A stretch of 64,000 nt of DNA from Rossellomorea vietnamensis (GCF_025398035.1 NZ_CP104558.1:868001-932000), one strand, 5' to 3'; shown: positions 25,579 through 36,196, counted from the first letter of the stretch. Made by a program: numbers and translations. The notes: generated by a model not told the origin, from the letters alone.

Positions 25579-27948
25579 TTAGGAACTTTGCTCTTCTGAT
25601 GGCTTGCCGACCAGGACGGTTCTGGGCTTACTGCCTTCATAAGGACCTACGACTCCCCTTACTTCCATTTCATCGATCAACCTCGCGGCCCTCGTGTAGC
25701 CGATCCGGAATCTTCTTTGAAGCATAGAAACGGATGCTGTCTGCATTTCCGCGATCAACTGGACGGCATCATGATATAATTCGTCTTCCGCTTCCCCTGA
25801 CTTCTCATCCTCCTGAACTTCATCGGGAATCATTTCCTCCTGATATTGAGCCTTTTGCTGAGAGATGACAAAGTCTACGATTTCTTCCACTTCTTCATCT
25901 GATAAAAACGCACCTTGCACCCTTGTTGGCTTGGATGCCCCAACTGGCATGAAGAGCATATCTCCCCTTCCCAATAGCTTTTCCGCTCCACCGGAATCCA
26001 GAATAGTTCTGGAATCGGTTTGGGACGATACGGCGAAAGCAATCCGGGACGGAATATTGGCCTTGATGACCCCTGTGATGACGTCTACCGATGGGCGCTG
26101 CGTCGCAATGATAAGATGGATCCCGGCAGCACGTGCCATCTGTGCAAGCCTTGTGATGGCATCCTCCACGTCGCTCGAGGCTACCATCATGAGATCCGCC
26201 AGCTCGTCTACAATCACTACGATATAAGGCAGCAGAGGCTGTTTATCTTCATTTTCTATATTCTGTCTCTTAACGTAGTCATTGTATCCTTCAATATTCC
26301 TGGTTCCCGTATGAGAGAATAACTCATACCTGCGCTCCATCTCACTAACAACCTTCTTTAAAGCCTGGGACGCTTTCTTGGCATCTGTTACAACGGGTGC
26401 CAGGAGATGTGGAACTCCATTGTATACGTTCAGTTCAACCATTTTCGGGTCGATCATCATCAGTTTAACTTCATGGGGCTTTGCCCTCATGAGTATACTT
26501 GTGATGATCCCATTGATACATACACTCTTACCGCTCCCTGTTGCTCCCGCTACCAGTAAATGAGGCATCTTATTCAGCTCAGCGAGTACCGCTTCACCGG
26601 TGATATCACGCCCCAAGCCAATTTGCAGTTTCGCATCGGGTTTGTTATGCTCCTTCGCTTCAAGAACCTCCCGCAGGGATACCATGGCCACTTCCGAGTT
26701 CGGAACCTCAATACCGATGGCCGACTTACCCGGAATCGGAGCTTCAATCCGAATATCTTTCGCTGCAAGGGCCAGCGCCAGATCATCACTCAGGTTGACG
26801 ATCCTGCTTACTTTCACGCCTACATCTGGATGTACTTCATACTTTGTGACTGCTGGGCCAAGATGGACTTGAGTCACTTTTGCCTTTACCCCGAAGCTTT
26901 GGAATGTTCTTTCAAGCTTTGCCGCGTTGGCATGAATCAATTGATATTCGTTACTCTGATCCGTTTTTCTAGGGGTTTTTAATAAAGAGATCGATGGAAG
27001 CTTGTAATCTTTATTTTCCACTTCTGTAAAGGTGATTGGCGGGGCTGCTTCTGCTTCCCCTTCCGTATCGCCCTCTTTCCTTGTCGAAGCCTCTTTATCA
27101 TTACTAGTCCCGGCACCTGGAGTTACGGCCTCTTCTTTTGATGGTGATCCACCATATGCACGCTCTGCGAAATTCGAGATGATCGGTTCCCGCGTTTCTT
27201 CTTCCTCGGAGACCATTGGTTCAGGCGATTCTTCCCTTTTCATTGGTTCATCTTTCTTTTTCTTCTCTTTTACTTCTTTTTTCTTGGATTGCTCTTCCTT
27301 CCAGTCGCTCATATCCTGTTTAAATGCTGACCATTGCCCACTCATGAAGGCACCAAAGCGTTTCCCTGCTCTTCCAAGTACGTCCCCGATGGATTTACCA
27401 GTCACAAGGATGATGCCGATCATAATGAACGTTGCGCTGACGATCCTTGCCCCCTGTGAATCAAATAGGAAGTAGGAAACCGCAAACAGGATGCTGCCGA
27501 TCATCCCTCCTCCAAGATCGGACGTACTGGATTCACCGTTGACGTCCATCCAATATAAGTCCCACGTATTCATGATGACACTGGGATTAGAGAATGATCC
27601 GCCATTTGAAAGGAGATCAAATAATTTCACATGACTTAATAGGAGGAAACTGGCAATGATGATATATACCCCGACAAGTCTCCTGCTGAACAACATCGGT
27701 ACCTCCCGTTTAATCATCAGGTAGCCCGCTACATACAGCATCCATAAAAGGGCAATCATATACCATTCCCCGAGGAAGAAACGATAAAAATAAACAAGTG
27801 CCTTACCAACGGCTCCAAGCTCAATGATGGATATCAAGCTTAATGCAGATAGGATCAATCCGATGATCTCATACTTGATCGTCTGTTTCAGTGCAGAGCC
27901 TGTTTGAGAACGTTTTTTTCTTTTTTTCCGTTTTGCCAAACCATTCAC
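25579..27948 (-). CDS. spoIIIE: DNA translocase SpoIIIE/FtsK
   Basis: Septum-anchored DNA pump (789 aa) that moves the trapped chromosome into the forespore. Four membrane helices occupy about residues 25-185. A charged, poorly conserved linker runs to about 310. The FtsK RecA-like motor has Walker A GATGSGKS at 468-475 and Walker [15 protein letters not shown]. The C-terminal gamma winged-helix (from about 715) recognises SRS sequences. Its length matches B. subtilis SpoIIIE (787 aa), not the longer SftA. A Lys/Arg-rich start ([11 protein letters not shown]) sets topology. Confidence 0.97.
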   Translation of the reverse strand: MNGLAKRKKRKKRSQTGSALKQTIKYEIIGLILSALSLISIIELGAVGKALVYFYRFFLGEWYMIALLWMLYVAGYLMIKREVPMLFSRRLVGVYIIIASFLLLSHVKLFDLLSNGGSFSNPSVIMNTWDLYWMDVNGESSTSDLGGGMIGSILFAVSYFLFDSQGARIVSATFIMIGIILVTGKSIGDVLGRAGKRFGAFMSGQWSAFKQDMSDWKEEQSKKKEVKEKKKKDEPMKREESPEPMVSEEEETREPIISNFAERAYGGSPSKEEAVTPGAGTSNDKEASTRKEGDTEGEAEAAPPITFTEVENKDYKLPSISLLKTPRKTDQSNEYQLIHANAAKLERTFQSFGVKAKVTQVHLGPAVTKYEVHPDVGVKVSRIVNLSDDLALALAAKDIRIEAPIPGKSAIGIEVPNSEVAMVSLREVLEAKEHNKPDAKLQIGLGRDITGEAVLAELNKMPHLLVAGATGSGKSVCINGIITSILMRAKPHEVKLMMIDPKMVELNVYNGVPHLLAPVVTDAKKASQALKKVVSEMERRYELFSHTGTRNIEGYNDYVKRQNIENEDKQPLLPYIVVIVDELADLMMVASSDVEDAITRLAQMARAAGIHLIIATQRPSVDVITGVIKANIPSRIAFAVSSQTDSRTILDSGGAEKLLGRGDMLFMPVGASKPTRVQGAFLSDEEVEEIVDFVISQQKAQYQEEMIPDEVQEDEKSGEAEDELYHDAVQLIAEMQTASVSMLQRRFRIGYTRAARLIDEMEVRGVVGPYEGSKPRTVLVGKPSEEQSS

Positions 27949-28081
27949 CTAAATTCTGTTGAAGTCTATCTGATTTATGTACTAGAAGATGAAGAAAGGG
28001 CTGACCCTTTGGGGCAATGTATGTGCCTAAGGTGTCAAACCCTTCCCGTGAACTTTTTGTATATACTGTCTTCTGAGTAAT

Positions 28082-28110
28082 ATTATAGCATATCCACTAT
28101 TTTGGGAAAA
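28082..28110 (-). promoter_or_regulatory. Extended -10 promoter of spoIIIE
   Basis: The minus strand reads TGCTATAAT, a consensus extended -10 at 28082-28090. The -35 TTTTCC (28105-28110) is poor. It is about 135 nt upstream of the spoIIIE ATG. Confidence 0.55.
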
Positions 28111-28123
28111 TCCTCTTTCTCAC

Positions 28124-28330
28124 TTAATTGTTTAGATATTCTCCTGGGCAAATTTGATCATTTAAGTAATGGGCGGGATCACTGCTCATGACCCTGATGA
28201 TTCGATATTTGTTTTCCTCCTGCTGAACCAGAAGGGGAACGCCCTGATAGTTTATCATCATTTGACCGCTGAATTCACTTCCATCGGTGGGAAACACCAG
28301 ATCATTGGGAACCATTGTATAGAGGATCAT
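28124..28330 (-). CDS. ylzJ: YlzJ-like small protein
   Basis: Conserved 68-residue protein of the YlzJ family, found after tepA in Bacillus. No membrane segment or motif of known function is visible. The start overlaps the tepA stop by 4 nt, so the two are translationally coupled. Function is unknown. Confidence 0.85.
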   Translation of the reverse strand: MILYTMVPNDLVFPTDGSEFSGQMMINYQGVPLLVQQEENKYRIIRVMSSDPAHYLNDQICPGEYLNN

Positions 28331-29082
28331 TGAACCAGACCCTCTTGTGAATCTGTCTGCTTCTTCATCTCGATCAATTCATTGATCTTCCTGATTGCCG
28401 ACCCGATGCCCCCAATTCCATCGATCAATCCGTATTCCACCGCGTCATCCCCCACCACATTCGTACCTATATCCCTTGTGAGGTTTCCTTTTGCAAACAT
28501 AAGGTCTTTAAAATCCTCTTCCGTGATATTGCTGTGCTTAGTGACAAAGCTGACTACCCGATCCTGCATTTTATCCAGATACTCAAATGTTTGGGGCACA
28601 CCGATGACTAAACCGGTTAATCGAACAGGGTGGATCGTCATGGTAGCCGTACTTGCAATGAACGAGAAGTCGCAGGATACAGCGATTGGGACCCCAATGC
28701 TGTGTCCACCCCCAAGTACAACAGAAACAGTAGGTTTGGATAATGAGGCGATCATTTCGGAAATGGCCAGACCCGCTTCTACATCTCCCCCGACCGTATT
28801 CAGAATTACAACCAGCCCTTCGATCTTGGGATTTTGTTCAATGGCCACAAGCTGGGGGATGACGTGCTCATACTTTGTTGTTTTATTTTGAGGCGGAAGC
28901 TGCATATGTCCTTCTATCTGGCCTACAATGGTGAGGCAGTGAATATTGGAGTCTTGAGAAAGTTGTGGAACATTGGTTTGCCCCAGTTGTTGAATCTTTT
29001 CCATCAATCCAGAAGGTTTGTCTTTCTGATCATCCTGACCTTTATTTGGCTCATCATGCATATGTTCACGATTTTGTTCCAT
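28327..29082 (-). CDS. tepA: Translocation-enhancing protein TepA (ClpP-like)
   Basis: Cytoplasmic ClpP/crotonase-fold serine peptidase-like protein (251 aa), called YmfB/TepA in B. subtilis. It has been linked to protein secretion and degradation of small acid-soluble spore proteins. The likely nucleophile is Ser128 in GGGHSIGVP, with His151 in TIHPVRL. The first 40 residues are charged and unstructured. Its gene lies between rnjB and spoIIIE in the normal order. Confidence 0.92.
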   Translation of the reverse strand: MEQNREHMHDEPNKGQDDQKDKPSGLMEKIQQLGQTNVPQLSQDSNIHCLTIVGQIEGHMQLPPQNKTTKYEHVIPQLVAIEQNPKIEGLVVILNTVGGDVEAGLAISEMIASLSKPTVSVVLGGGHSIGVPIAVSCDFSFIASTATMTIHPVRLTGLVIGVPQTFEYLDKMQDRVVSFVTKHSNITEEDFKDLMFAKGNLTRDIGTNVVGDDAVEYGLIDGIGGIGSAIRKINELIEMKKQTDSQEGLVQ

Positions 29083-29164
29083 GAAAACATCTCCTTTTCA
29101 TTCCCATTCTCTTGTTATTATTTTAATATGGGAGTGTTTTCATACTTTATTCTTTGTGTTCAAA

Positions 29165-29203
29165 TAAATATGGGGCTATTTGTTCGAAACAAATAGCCCC
29201 ACA
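29165..29203 (-). terminator. Terminator after rnjB
   Basis: Near-perfect 13-bp stem GGGGCTATTTGTT/AACAAATAGCCCC with a tiny loop. The minus-strand tail is ATATTTATTTG. Confidence 0.8.
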
Positions 29204-29205
29204 CT

Positions 29206-30876
29206 TTATACTTCCATGATGATCGGTAGAATCATCGGTCTTCTCCGTGTTTTATTAAATAGGAAATAATTTAGTTGATCCCGGATGTCCTGCTTGATCG
29301 CCGTCCATTCAAAAGAACCTTTTTGCAGATAGGAATGAACCACATCCGTCACGATCCCCCCTGCCCCTTCGATCAATTCCTCGGACTCCCTCACATACAC
29401 GAATCCCCTGGAGATGATTTCAGGTCCTGAGACGATAGACTTGGATCTTCTGTTGATGGTGATGACAACCGTAAATACACCGTCTTCCGATAATAACTTA
29501 CGATCACGAAGGACAATATTACCTACGTCCCCGACCCCGATCCCATCGATCAATACATTCCCCGCCTGAACACGGCCGCTCATTCTCATCTTACCATCCT
29601 TGTATTGAAGCACGTCTCCCTTATCCATGATAAAGATCTGCTTATAAGGTAGTCCGGTATCGTGGGCAAGCTGGGTATGGGCGACGAGCATTTTATATTC
29701 ACCCTGGATCGGTATGAAGTACTTTGGTTTCATGATATTCAACATGAACTTTAAGTCTTCCTGACTCCCATGACCTGACACATGAACTTTTTTCGACGCG
29801 GTCAATACATTTGCCCCGGCTCTATAAAGCATATCGATCGTCCTCCCGACGATCACTTCCATGCCTGGGGAAGGCGTGGCGGTTATAAGGACCGTATCAC
29901 CTTCTTCAATGTTTACTAGACGATGGGAACGCTTGGACATCCGTTGAAGCGCTTCAAACGGTTCCCCTTGAGTTCCTGTAGCTATGATGAGGACTTCATC
30001 TTTAGGATAATCCTCCATTTCGTCAATTCCGATGATCATTTCATCCCGGACATGAAGGTATCCGAGCTTCAAGGCCACATCATAGACTCTCTTTAAACTC
30101 TTCCCGACCACAGCCACTTTTCGATTATTCTGCTCAGCTGCATCAAATACCTGCTGAAGGCGAATTAAATTCGAAGCGAAGCATGCCACGATCACTCTCC
30201 CTGATGCTTTCCTCAAGGCGTTCGTGATATGTTGTTCGATGACCGACTCTGATGTTGTAAACCCTGGTCTCTCGGCCTCTTTACTGTCAGACAATAAACA
30301 AAGGACACCCTTCTCACCAATTTGCGCCATCTTGCCTAAATCCGGCCGGTAAAGATGCTTTGCCGATTGATCGAACTTGAACTCTCCTGTATGGACGATG
30401 ACTCCTTCAGATGTATGTATGCAAACCCCGACTGAATCAGGAATACTGTGTGTGGTTTTAAAGAAGGTCACATTCACACCATCAAAAGTAAGGTAGCTAT
30501 CAGAATGAATCGTATAAAACTTCACATCATCCCTGATATGTTCATCCTTCAGACGTGCCTTTACCAATGCATTCGTTAAGCGTGTCCCATAGACTGGAGC
30601 CTTGATCTTCGTTAAGACATATGAAATCGCCCCAATACTGTCTTCATGTCCATGAGTGAGGAAGATCCCTTTTACCCGTTCTTTATTTTCAATCAAATAT
30701 TGAATGTCAGGAATGACGATATCGATCCCAAGCATTTCATTTTCCGGAAACATAAGTCCAGCGTCAATCACGAATATTTCATGGTCGACTTCAATCACGT
30801 ACATGTTCTTGCCTATCTCTCCCACTCCCCCGAGTGGTATCACCTTAATGCTTTCATTCTTTATCTTACTCACCAT
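29206..30876 (-). CDS. rnjB: Ribonuclease J2
   Basis: Metallo-beta-lactamase/beta-CASP ribonuclease (556 aa), the partner of RNase J1 in mRNA decay and 16S rRNA maturation. The zinc motif HxHxDH is altered: residues 75-80 read HGHEDS, with Ser in place of the last His. This agrees with the known weak intrinsic activity of J2 relative to J1 and helps identify it as J2. A beta-CASP domain and a C-terminal domain complete the protein. A promoter lies about 50 nt upstream with a palindrome in its spacer. Confidence 0.95.
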   Translation of the reverse strand: MVSKIKNESIKVIPLGGVGEIGKNMYVIEVDHEIFVIDAGLMFPENEMLGIDIVIPDIQYLIENKERVKGIFLTHGHEDSIGAISYVLTKIKAPVYGTRLTNALVKARLKDEHIRDDVKFYTIHSDSYLTFDGVNVTFFKTTHSIPDSVGVCIHTSEGVIVHTGEFKFDQSAKHLYRPDLGKMAQIGEKGVLCLLSDSKEAERPGFTTSESVIEQHITNALRKASGRVIVACFASNLIRLQQVFDAAEQNNRKVAVVGKSLKRVYDVALKLGYLHVRDEMIIGIDEMEDYPKDEVLIIATGTQGEPFEALQRMSKRSHRLVNIEEGDTVLITATPSPGMEVIVGRTIDMLYRAGANVLTASKKVHVSGHGSQEDLKFMLNIMKPKYFIPIQGEYKMLVAHTQLAHDTGLPYKQIFIMDKGDVLQYKDGKMRMSGRVQAGNVLIDGIGVGDVGNIVLRDRKLLSEDGVFTVVITINRRSKSIVSGPEIISRGFVYVRESEELIEGAGGIVTDVVHSYLQKGSFEWTAIKQDIRDQLNYFLFNKTRRRPMILPIIMEV

Positions 30877-30924
30877 TATGTCCTCCTATGCTGTTCCTTC
30901 CCCGATCTTCAATCAGTTATATTC

Positions 30925-30954
30925 ATTATACTTGATACCATTTTGGTAGTACAA
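30925..30954 (-). promoter_or_regulatory. Promoter of rnjB
   Basis: Minus-strand -35 TTGTAC (30949-30954), an 18-nt spacer and a consensus -10 TATAAT (30925-30930). Confidence 0.6.
30936..30948. promoter_or_regulatory. Palindrome in the rnjB promoter spacer
   Basis: TACCATTTTGGTA, with 5-bp arms, lies wholly inside the -35/-10 spacer of rnjB. This is an ideal operator position, but I recognise no regulator for it. Confidence 0.4.
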
Positions 30955-31090
30955 CCAATTTTATCCTTCATATTCAGGATTAGGAAAAAGACTGCAATCA
31001 TTTATTCTACGTTACTATTTCGATACGGTAAGAATAATTCCTTCTTCTTTTGAAGAATTATCTCTCTCAGGGTTATCCCTATTAGAAAGA

Positions 31091-31127
31091 ACAAAAGACC
31101 GTGAAGGACATAGCTTCACAGTCTTTT
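31091..31127 (-). terminator. Terminator after dapA
   Basis: AAAGACTGTGAAG pairs with CTTCACGGTCTTT around a 7-nt loop, with a minus-strand tail TTTTGTTCTTTC. Confidence 0.85.
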
Positions 31128-31148
31128 GGATATCGCATGCGCATTATA

Positions 31149-32021
31149 TTAAGATAAGGCTTCGAGTAAGTGAGAAAGTTTCGCCCTTTCTACTTCTGTC
31201 AGGGGGATCAGTGGCAACCGCACAGAGCCAACGTCCAGGCCTTTCATCTGGAGGGCCGTTTTGACCGGAGTGGGGTTGGGGCTTGTGAACAGGCCTTTCA
31301 TGATCGGAAGGAGCTTTTGATGCAGCTGTGCTGCATGAGTGATGTTCCCTCCTAAAAAGGAAGATACCATTTCCTGCATCTCATTTCCGATGACATGGGA
31401 TGCCACTGACACGATTCCCGCCCCGCCAATGGATAGTACCGGCAATGTGAGACCGTCATCACCACTGTATAACATAAAATCATCAGGCGTATGGGAAATG
31501 ATTTCTGTCATGCTGTCCAGATCCCCACTTGCTTCTTTCACAGCAACGATGTTCTCAATCTTTGAGAGACGAATAATCGTTTCAGGTGAGACATTGACGC
31601 TTGATCTGCCCGGAATATTATACAGCATGACAGGTAAGGAAGTGGATTCTGCAATCACCTTAAAATGCTGGTACATTCCTTCCTGACTCGGCTTATTATA
31701 ATAAGGCGCTACCAGCATGACGGCATCGACGCCTGCTTCCTCCGCCTTTTTAGTAAGTTCGATCGAAGCATGGGTGTTGTTGCTTCCCGTCCCGGCAATG
31801 ACCGGAATTCTGCCATTCACCACTTTCACGACATGACGGAATAGTGCAATCTTTTCTTCTTTCGTTAAGGTGGGAGACTCCCCGGTAGTGCCTGCTACTA
31901 CTAATGAATCCGATCCATTCTCGATCAGATAATGGATTAATTGCGTCGTTTTCGTAAAATCAATATTTCCTTTACGGTCAAATGGTGTAACCATCGCCGT
32001 AGAAACGCGGCCAAAATTCAA
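31149..32021 (-). CDS. dapA: 4-hydroxy-tetrahydrodipicolinate synthase
   Basis: Class I aldolase (290 aa) condensing pyruvate with aspartate semialdehyde, the entry to diaminopimelate, lysine and dipicolinate. Lys162 in VAVKEASG forms the Schiff base and Tyr134 in VMLYNIPGR is catalytic. GTTGESPTL is the phosphate-binding-like loop. The start is TTG at 32021, preceded by GAGGAGAGTG; the frame extends further but into dapG. It is the last gene of asd-dapG-dapA and ends with a strong terminator. Confidence 0.96.
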   Translation of the reverse strand: MNFGRVSTAMVTPFDRKGNIDFTKTTQLIHYLIENGSDSLVVAGTTGESPTLTKEEKIALFRHVVKVVNGRIPVIAGTGSNNTHASIELTKKAEEAGVDAVMLVAPYYNKPSQEGMYQHFKVIAESTSLPVMLYNIPGRSSVNVSPETIIRLSKIENIVAVKEASGDLDSMTEIISHTPDDFMLYSGDDGLTLPVLSIGGAGIVSVASHVIGNEMQEMVSSFLGGNITHAAQLHQKLLPIMKGLFTSPNPTPVKTALQMKGLDVGSVRLPLIPLTEVERAKLSHLLEALS

Positions 32022-32043
32022 TCTAGTCACTCTCCTCGTAAGT

Positions 32044-33282
32044 TTATCCCACTCTGAATGTAGCATTTCTTTCTTGTAATTGGAATGTATCATGAAGGGC
32101 ATTGATGGCATTGATCAAGTCCATTTCCTTCACCAGTACCCAGATGGTCGTATGACTGTCTGCTGATTGAAGTATGCGAATCCCTTCGTTAGAAAGGGAA
32201 GAAACAATGGCAGAAGTCACCCCGGGTACCCCCGTCATTCCTGCTCCCACCACTGAGATCTTGGCACACTCCGATTCTATGATCGGGTTATGCCCGATCT
32301 TTCTTAAAACCCTGATGGCATCACCCGCTAGCGAAGAACCCACCGTGTACACGACACCTCTCGGGGAAATGTTAATGAAATCAACGCTGATCCCCTCTTT
32401 GGCCATGGCTTTGAACACTTCGGCCTGAAGATTGTACTGATCTTCCTTGGCGAATACTTTAATTTGGGTGAGATTGGATACGTGAGCGATCCCTGTGACG
32501 GGGTGACTCCTGAACTCTTTATGGGCCTTCGTATTTTCAAGTGTCGTCACAAGAGTTCCTTCTCCATTTGAATAGGTTGAACGAATCCGTATCGGCACAT
32601 TCGAATTCATGGCAATTTCAACCGCCCGTGGATGGATTACCTTCGCTCCCTGATATGCCATATTACACACTTCATTATATGAAACCACCGTTATCGGTCT
32701 TGCTTTGGAAGAAATACGTGGATCCGCAGTCATGACCCCTTCCACATCTGTGAAAATATCGATGTAGTCCGCTTTTAATGCGACACCAAGAGCAGAGGCG
32801 GAGGTATCGCTCCCCCCTCTTCCAATGGTCGTCACATCCCCGTCCTTGGTCGCTCCCTGAAAACCTGCCACTACGACGGCATCATGTTGTTCCAGTTCCC
32901 TTACCAACCGGCTGCATTTCATCTCTATGATTTTCGCATTGTTAAAATCGTTATTCGTCCGGAACCCTGCCTGAGCGCCGGTCAAGGCAGTCGATCTGAT
33001 TCCATGCTCGAGAAGCATATTGGAAAATACCAGACTCGAAATGATCTCTCCACAGGATAGTAAAAGGTCCTGTTCCCGTTTACTGATTGAAGTGTTTCTG
33101 CCACCGATTAAGGACAATAGGGAATCTGTGGCGTAGGGTTCCCCTTTCCTTCCCATTGCTGAGACGACCACCACCACTTTATACCCTTTATCGATTGCTT
33201 GTTTCGTGTGGGCGATTGCCTTTAGACGACTTGCCTCATCACGTACAGAAGTTCCACCAAATTTTTGAACGATCACTTTCAT
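32044..33282 (-). CDS. dapG: Aspartokinase I (DapG)
   Basis: Aspartate kinase (412 aa), first enzyme of the aspartate pathway. The N-terminal amino-acid kinase domain (VQKFGGTSV at 4-12; the TDVEGV region near 179) is followed by two ACT domains from about 265. In B. subtilis this isozyme is inhibited by diaminopimelate and serves cell-wall and spore dipicolinate synthesis. Its place after asd agrees with that. An internal start giving a separate beta subunit is known in the family; I did not pin it down here. Confidence 0.96.
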   Translation of the reverse strand: MKVIVQKFGGTSVRDEASRLKAIAHTKQAIDKGYKVVVVVSAMGRKGEPYATDSLLSLIGGRNTSISKREQDLLLSCGEIISSLVFSNMLLEHGIRSTALTGAQAGFRTNNDFNNAKIIEMKCSRLVRELEQHDAVVVAGFQGATKDGDVTTIGRGGSDTSASALGVALKADYIDIFTDVEGVMTADPRISSKARPITVVSYNEVCNMAYQGAKVIHPRAVEIAMNSNVPIRIRSTYSNGEGTLVTTLENTKAHKEFRSHPVTGIAHVSNLTQIKVFAKEDQYNLQAEVFKAMAKEGISVDFINISPRGVVYTVGSSLAGDAIRVLRKIGHNPIIESECAKISVVGAGMTGVPGVTSAIVSSLSNEGIRILQSADSHTTIWVLVKEMDLINAINALHDTFQLQERNATFRVG

Positions 33283-33369
33283 GACTACACCTCGTTGTCA
33301 TATTCAAGAGGTATCTGAAAAACGATTAGTGGAATTATGCAGATTAATTGCTGAAATGATTCCTCTTCA

Positions 33370-34416
33370 TTACTTAATTAGCCCAAGATTCATTAAACTT
33401 TCTGCAATTTGAACAGAGTTCCAGGCAGCTCCCTTCAGTAAGTTGTCAGAGACAACCCACATATGGAACCCTCTTTCTTCATCAAGATCTTTGCGGACGC
33501 GGCCCACAAATACATCCGGCTTACCTACGGCATGAGCAGGCATCGGATAGATCTGTTCTTCAGGTACGTCTTCCAGGGTTACCCCGGGTGCATCTTGAAG
33601 AAGTGCGTGGATATCTTTCACCGAAACAGAATCCTTCTCAATTTCAATATATACACTTTCGGAGTGACCTGTTACAACCGGTAATCTGACACATGTCGCT
33701 GATACCTTCAGAGAAGGCATATGCATGATCTTTTTCGTTTCATTGATCATTTTCATTTCTTCGAATGTAAAGCCGTTTTCCTGAAATGTATCAATTTGAG
33801 GAATGGCATTATAAGCAATCTGATAATGCTTTTTGTCTCCTTTTACAGGTAACACACCAGGTTCAAATGATTCACCGGATAAAATGGCCTGTGATTGGGC
33901 GTGAAGTTCATCAATGGCAACGGCACCGGCACCTGAAACGGCTTGATAGGTGGATACGATTACTTTCTTCAAGCCATACTGCTTACGTATCGGCTCGAGT
34001 GCTGCAACCATTTGAATCGTCGAACAGTTCGGATTCGCAATGATTCCGTTGTGAAGCTTAATGTCCTCTTCATTCACTTCCGGGACGACAAGTGGAACAT
34101 CCGGATCCATTCGATAGGCACTCGTATTGTCGACTACGACTGCACCGCGTTTTACGGCTTCAGGAGCAAGAAGTTTTGATACACTTCCACCTGCACTAAA
34201 TAAAGCGATGTCGACCCCTTCGAAACTTTCGGGCTTCGCTTCTTCAACCGTCCATTCTTTGCCTTTAAATAGGACCGTGGAGCCTGCAGAACGTGCTGAT
34301 GATAATAAAGTCAATTGTTTTATTGGAAAATCCCTTTTTTCTAGTGTTTGAAGCATCTGCTGTCCGACGGCACCGGTGGCACCCACAACAGCTACATGAA
34401 AACCCGTTGTATTCAA
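33370..34416 (-). CDS. asd: Aspartate-semialdehyde dehydrogenase
   Basis: NADPH-dependent reductase (348 aa) making aspartate semialdehyde from aspartyl phosphate. The cofactor motif GATGAVGQQ is near the N-terminus and catalytic Cys131 is in NPNCSTIQ. The start is TTG (residues [12 protein letters not shown]), chosen for GGAAGGAGAG just upstream; an ATG 42 nt further upstream lacks a site. It follows spoVFB after a strong terminator, so asd-dapG-dapA has its own transcription start. Confidence 0.95.
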   Translation of the reverse strand: MNTTGFHVAVVGATGAVGQQMLQTLEKRDFPIKQLTLLSSARSAGSTVLFKGKEWTVEEAKPESFEGVDIALFSAGGSVSKLLAPEAVKRGAVVVDNTSAYRMDPDVPLVVPEVNEEDIKLHNGIIANPNCSTIQMVAALEPIRKQYGLKKVIVSTYQAVSGAGAVAIDELHAQSQAILSGESFEPGVLPVKGDKKHYQIAYNAIPQIDTFQENGFTFEEMKMINETKKIMHMPSLKVSATCVRLPVVTGHSESVYIEIEKDSVSVKDIHALLQDAPGVTLEDVPEEQIYPMPAHAVGKPDVFVGRVRKDLDEERGFHMWVVSDNLLKGAAWNSVQIAESLMNLGLIK

Positions 34417-34570
34417 AATCTTCTCTCCTTCCAACCATTCAATATTCTCATAGTACAATAGGTAAGTTAATTTAGTCTATTACTATAATAAAGAATATTT
34501 TAACATAAACAATTATTCGACAATAGGATTTTTTATAGATGATACCGGGTTCGTCTATCTATACATGCAT

Positions 34571-34612
34571 GAAAAGAAGGTCATCTGAATTTCCCGTGGG
34601 GATGACCTTCTT
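34571..34612 (-). terminator. Terminator after spoVFB
   Basis: A perfect 12-bp stem AAGAAGGTCATC/GATGACCTTCTT with a 15-nt loop, and TTCATGCATG following on the minus strand. Confidence 0.75.
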
Positions 34613-34618
34613 CCTGAA

Positions 34619-35212
34619 TTAATCTAAATATCTTTCGATGACGACGGGTTGTAGCTGATGCCCTTCCATGGCCGCTTCGATCGTTTCTTGAATCAATGTC
34701 ATCCTGGCAACCATCGACTTTGGTTTACTTTCAGGTGCATCCTGCCCAAACGGAATAAAATAAATATCTTTCGTTGAAATCAATCTCATCAGATTAATAC
34801 CATTTAAACCCAGAGCATCATTTGTGGAAATTCCGAGTACTACAGGGCGGTGGTTACGCAGGGTTGCTTTTGCTGCCATTAACACAGGGGAATCGGTCAT
34901 TGCATTGGCAAACTTACTCATTGAATTACCCGTCAATGGGGCAATCACCATGCAATCCAGTGGAATCTTCGGCCCAAGTGGTTCTGCTTTGACGATTGAA
35001 TCGATCACTTTATGTCCAGTTACGTCTTCGATACGTTTGATCCAATCTTCTCCCTTACCGAATCTTGTTTCCGTATTCATAACGGTAGATGTCACAATCG
35101 GCATAACTTCCGCTCCATTATTCACTAATCTCTCAATTTCCGGGAACACGGCATCATACGTACAATGAGATCCTGTGAGACCAAACCCGATACGTTTTCC
35201 TTTCACACTCAT
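34619..35212 (-). CDS. spoVFB: Dipicolinate synthase subunit B
   Basis: Flavoprotein-family subunit (197 aa) of dipicolinate synthase, made in the mother cell to produce the dipicolinic acid packed into the spore core. The flavoprotein fold is seen from GFGLTGSHCTYD at the N-terminus. Its start overlaps the spoVFA stop by 4 nt. Full length for the family. Confidence 0.95.
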   Translation of the reverse strand: MSVKGKRIGFGLTGSHCTYDAVFPEIERLVNNGAEVMPIVTSTVMNTETRFGKGEDWIKRIEDVTGHKVIDSIVKAEPLGPKIPLDCMVIAPLTGNSMSKFANAMTDSPVLMAAKATLRNHRPVVLGISTNDALGLNGINLMRLISTKDIYFIPFGQDAPESKPKSMVARMTLIQETIEAAMEGHQLQPVVIERYLD

Positions 35213-36111
35213 GATGAACTCTCCTTTCCTGAATCAAAATCTTCCTCTAATAATTGACAAAGAACATTCGCCAGGATCTGTCCTGCCGTCTTCGGTGCTA
35301 CGATCCCTGGGAGCCCAGGGGCCAATAATGCTTTAATCCCGCGCTTTTCTGCATAACGAAAATCTGTACCTCCAGGCTTTGAAGCCAAATCGATAATTAA
35401 TGTATGGGCAGGCATTTTGGCTATGACGCCAGCCTTCACAATGTGCACTGGAATTGTATTAATACAAATATCACAATTCTCAACTTCCTTTTCCAAATCG
35501 TCCAAATGGAATGGCACTAGCCCCATTTCGGTCACCCTGGCCAAGTGCTCGCTTTTGCGTACTCCGACCTTCACCCTTCCACCTAAATGATGAAATGTCC
35601 TTGCAACGCTCATACCCACTCTGCCGAGACCCAATATCACGATGTCGGAGCCGTGGATCGTAAAGTCTGTATGTTGAATAGCCATCATAATCGTTCCCTC
35701 TACTGTAGGGATGGAGTTATAGATGGCAACGTCGTCTCTTTCAAACAACTGAACAAGTTTGCGGTTCGTTGAAGACATGATTTGGTCCAAATACGCATTA
35801 CTAATTCCTGAATAGATCGTACAGTGCTCTGGCGTTTCAGATACAATTTCTTCCGTTAACGTGATTTTCTCATTTGAAAAAATCGTATCGATTTCTCCTT
35901 GTAGATTCGTGCCGGGTACAGGTAAAATAATGGCATCCATCATTGAAAAGTCCACTTCATCGAGTTTTTCCTTGGTGGCTCCTGTAAAGGCATGATCTAA
36001 TTGTTCAAAGCCTACGAGTGATATTTTGGCATCCAACTCCGTAAGCTTTCGAATAATCTCAAGTTGACGAGCATCTCCGCCTAGAACTGCGATCTGCATT
36101 CCGGTCAGCAT
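35209..36111 (-). CDS. spoVFA: Dipicolinate synthase subunit A
   Basis: NAD(P)-binding oxidoreductase subunit (300 aa) that converts the dapA product to dipicolinate. Two Rossmann-like motifs are visible: AVLGGDARQ near residue 8 and ILGLGRVGMSVAR near 157. The ATG of MLTGMQIAV matches the family N-terminus; a GTG 12 nt upstream is less well placed relative to AGGTGA. Upstream is a possible sigma-K promoter, consistent with mother-cell expression. Confidence 0.95.
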   Translation of the reverse strand: MLTGMQIAVLGGDARQLEIIRKLTELDAKISLVGFEQLDHAFTGATKEKLDEVDFSMMDAIILPVPGTNLQGEIDTIFSNEKITLTEEIVSETPEHCTIYSGISNAYLDQIMSSTNRKLVQLFERDDVAIYNSIPTVEGTIMMAIQHTDFTIHGSDIVILGLGRVGMSVARTFHHLGGRVKVGVRKSEHLARVTEMGLVPFHLDDLEKEVENCDICINTIPVHIVKAGVIAKMPAHTLIIDLASKPGGTDFRYAEKRGIKALLAPGLPGIVAPKTAGQILANVLCQLLEEDFDSGKESSS

Positions 36112-36167
36112 CACTGATTTCACCTACTTTTTACATAATCGCTATTCTAAATCCCTTTTCACTTCAA

Positions 36168-36196
36168 CAGTGTATGTTGCACAGACCCAATGGGTG
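36168..36196 (-). promoter_or_regulatory. Possible sigma-K promoter of spoVFA
   Basis: Minus-strand CACCC (36192-36196) followed after 15 nt by CATACACTG (36168-36176). This is close to the sigma-K pattern (AC at -35, CATANNNTA at -10). The last -10 bases deviate by one position. Confidence 0.4.

Noticed and set aside
34417..34570. Lysine riboswitch or other leader upstream of asd
   Set aside because: The region is short and AT-rich without the conserved helices of an L-box.
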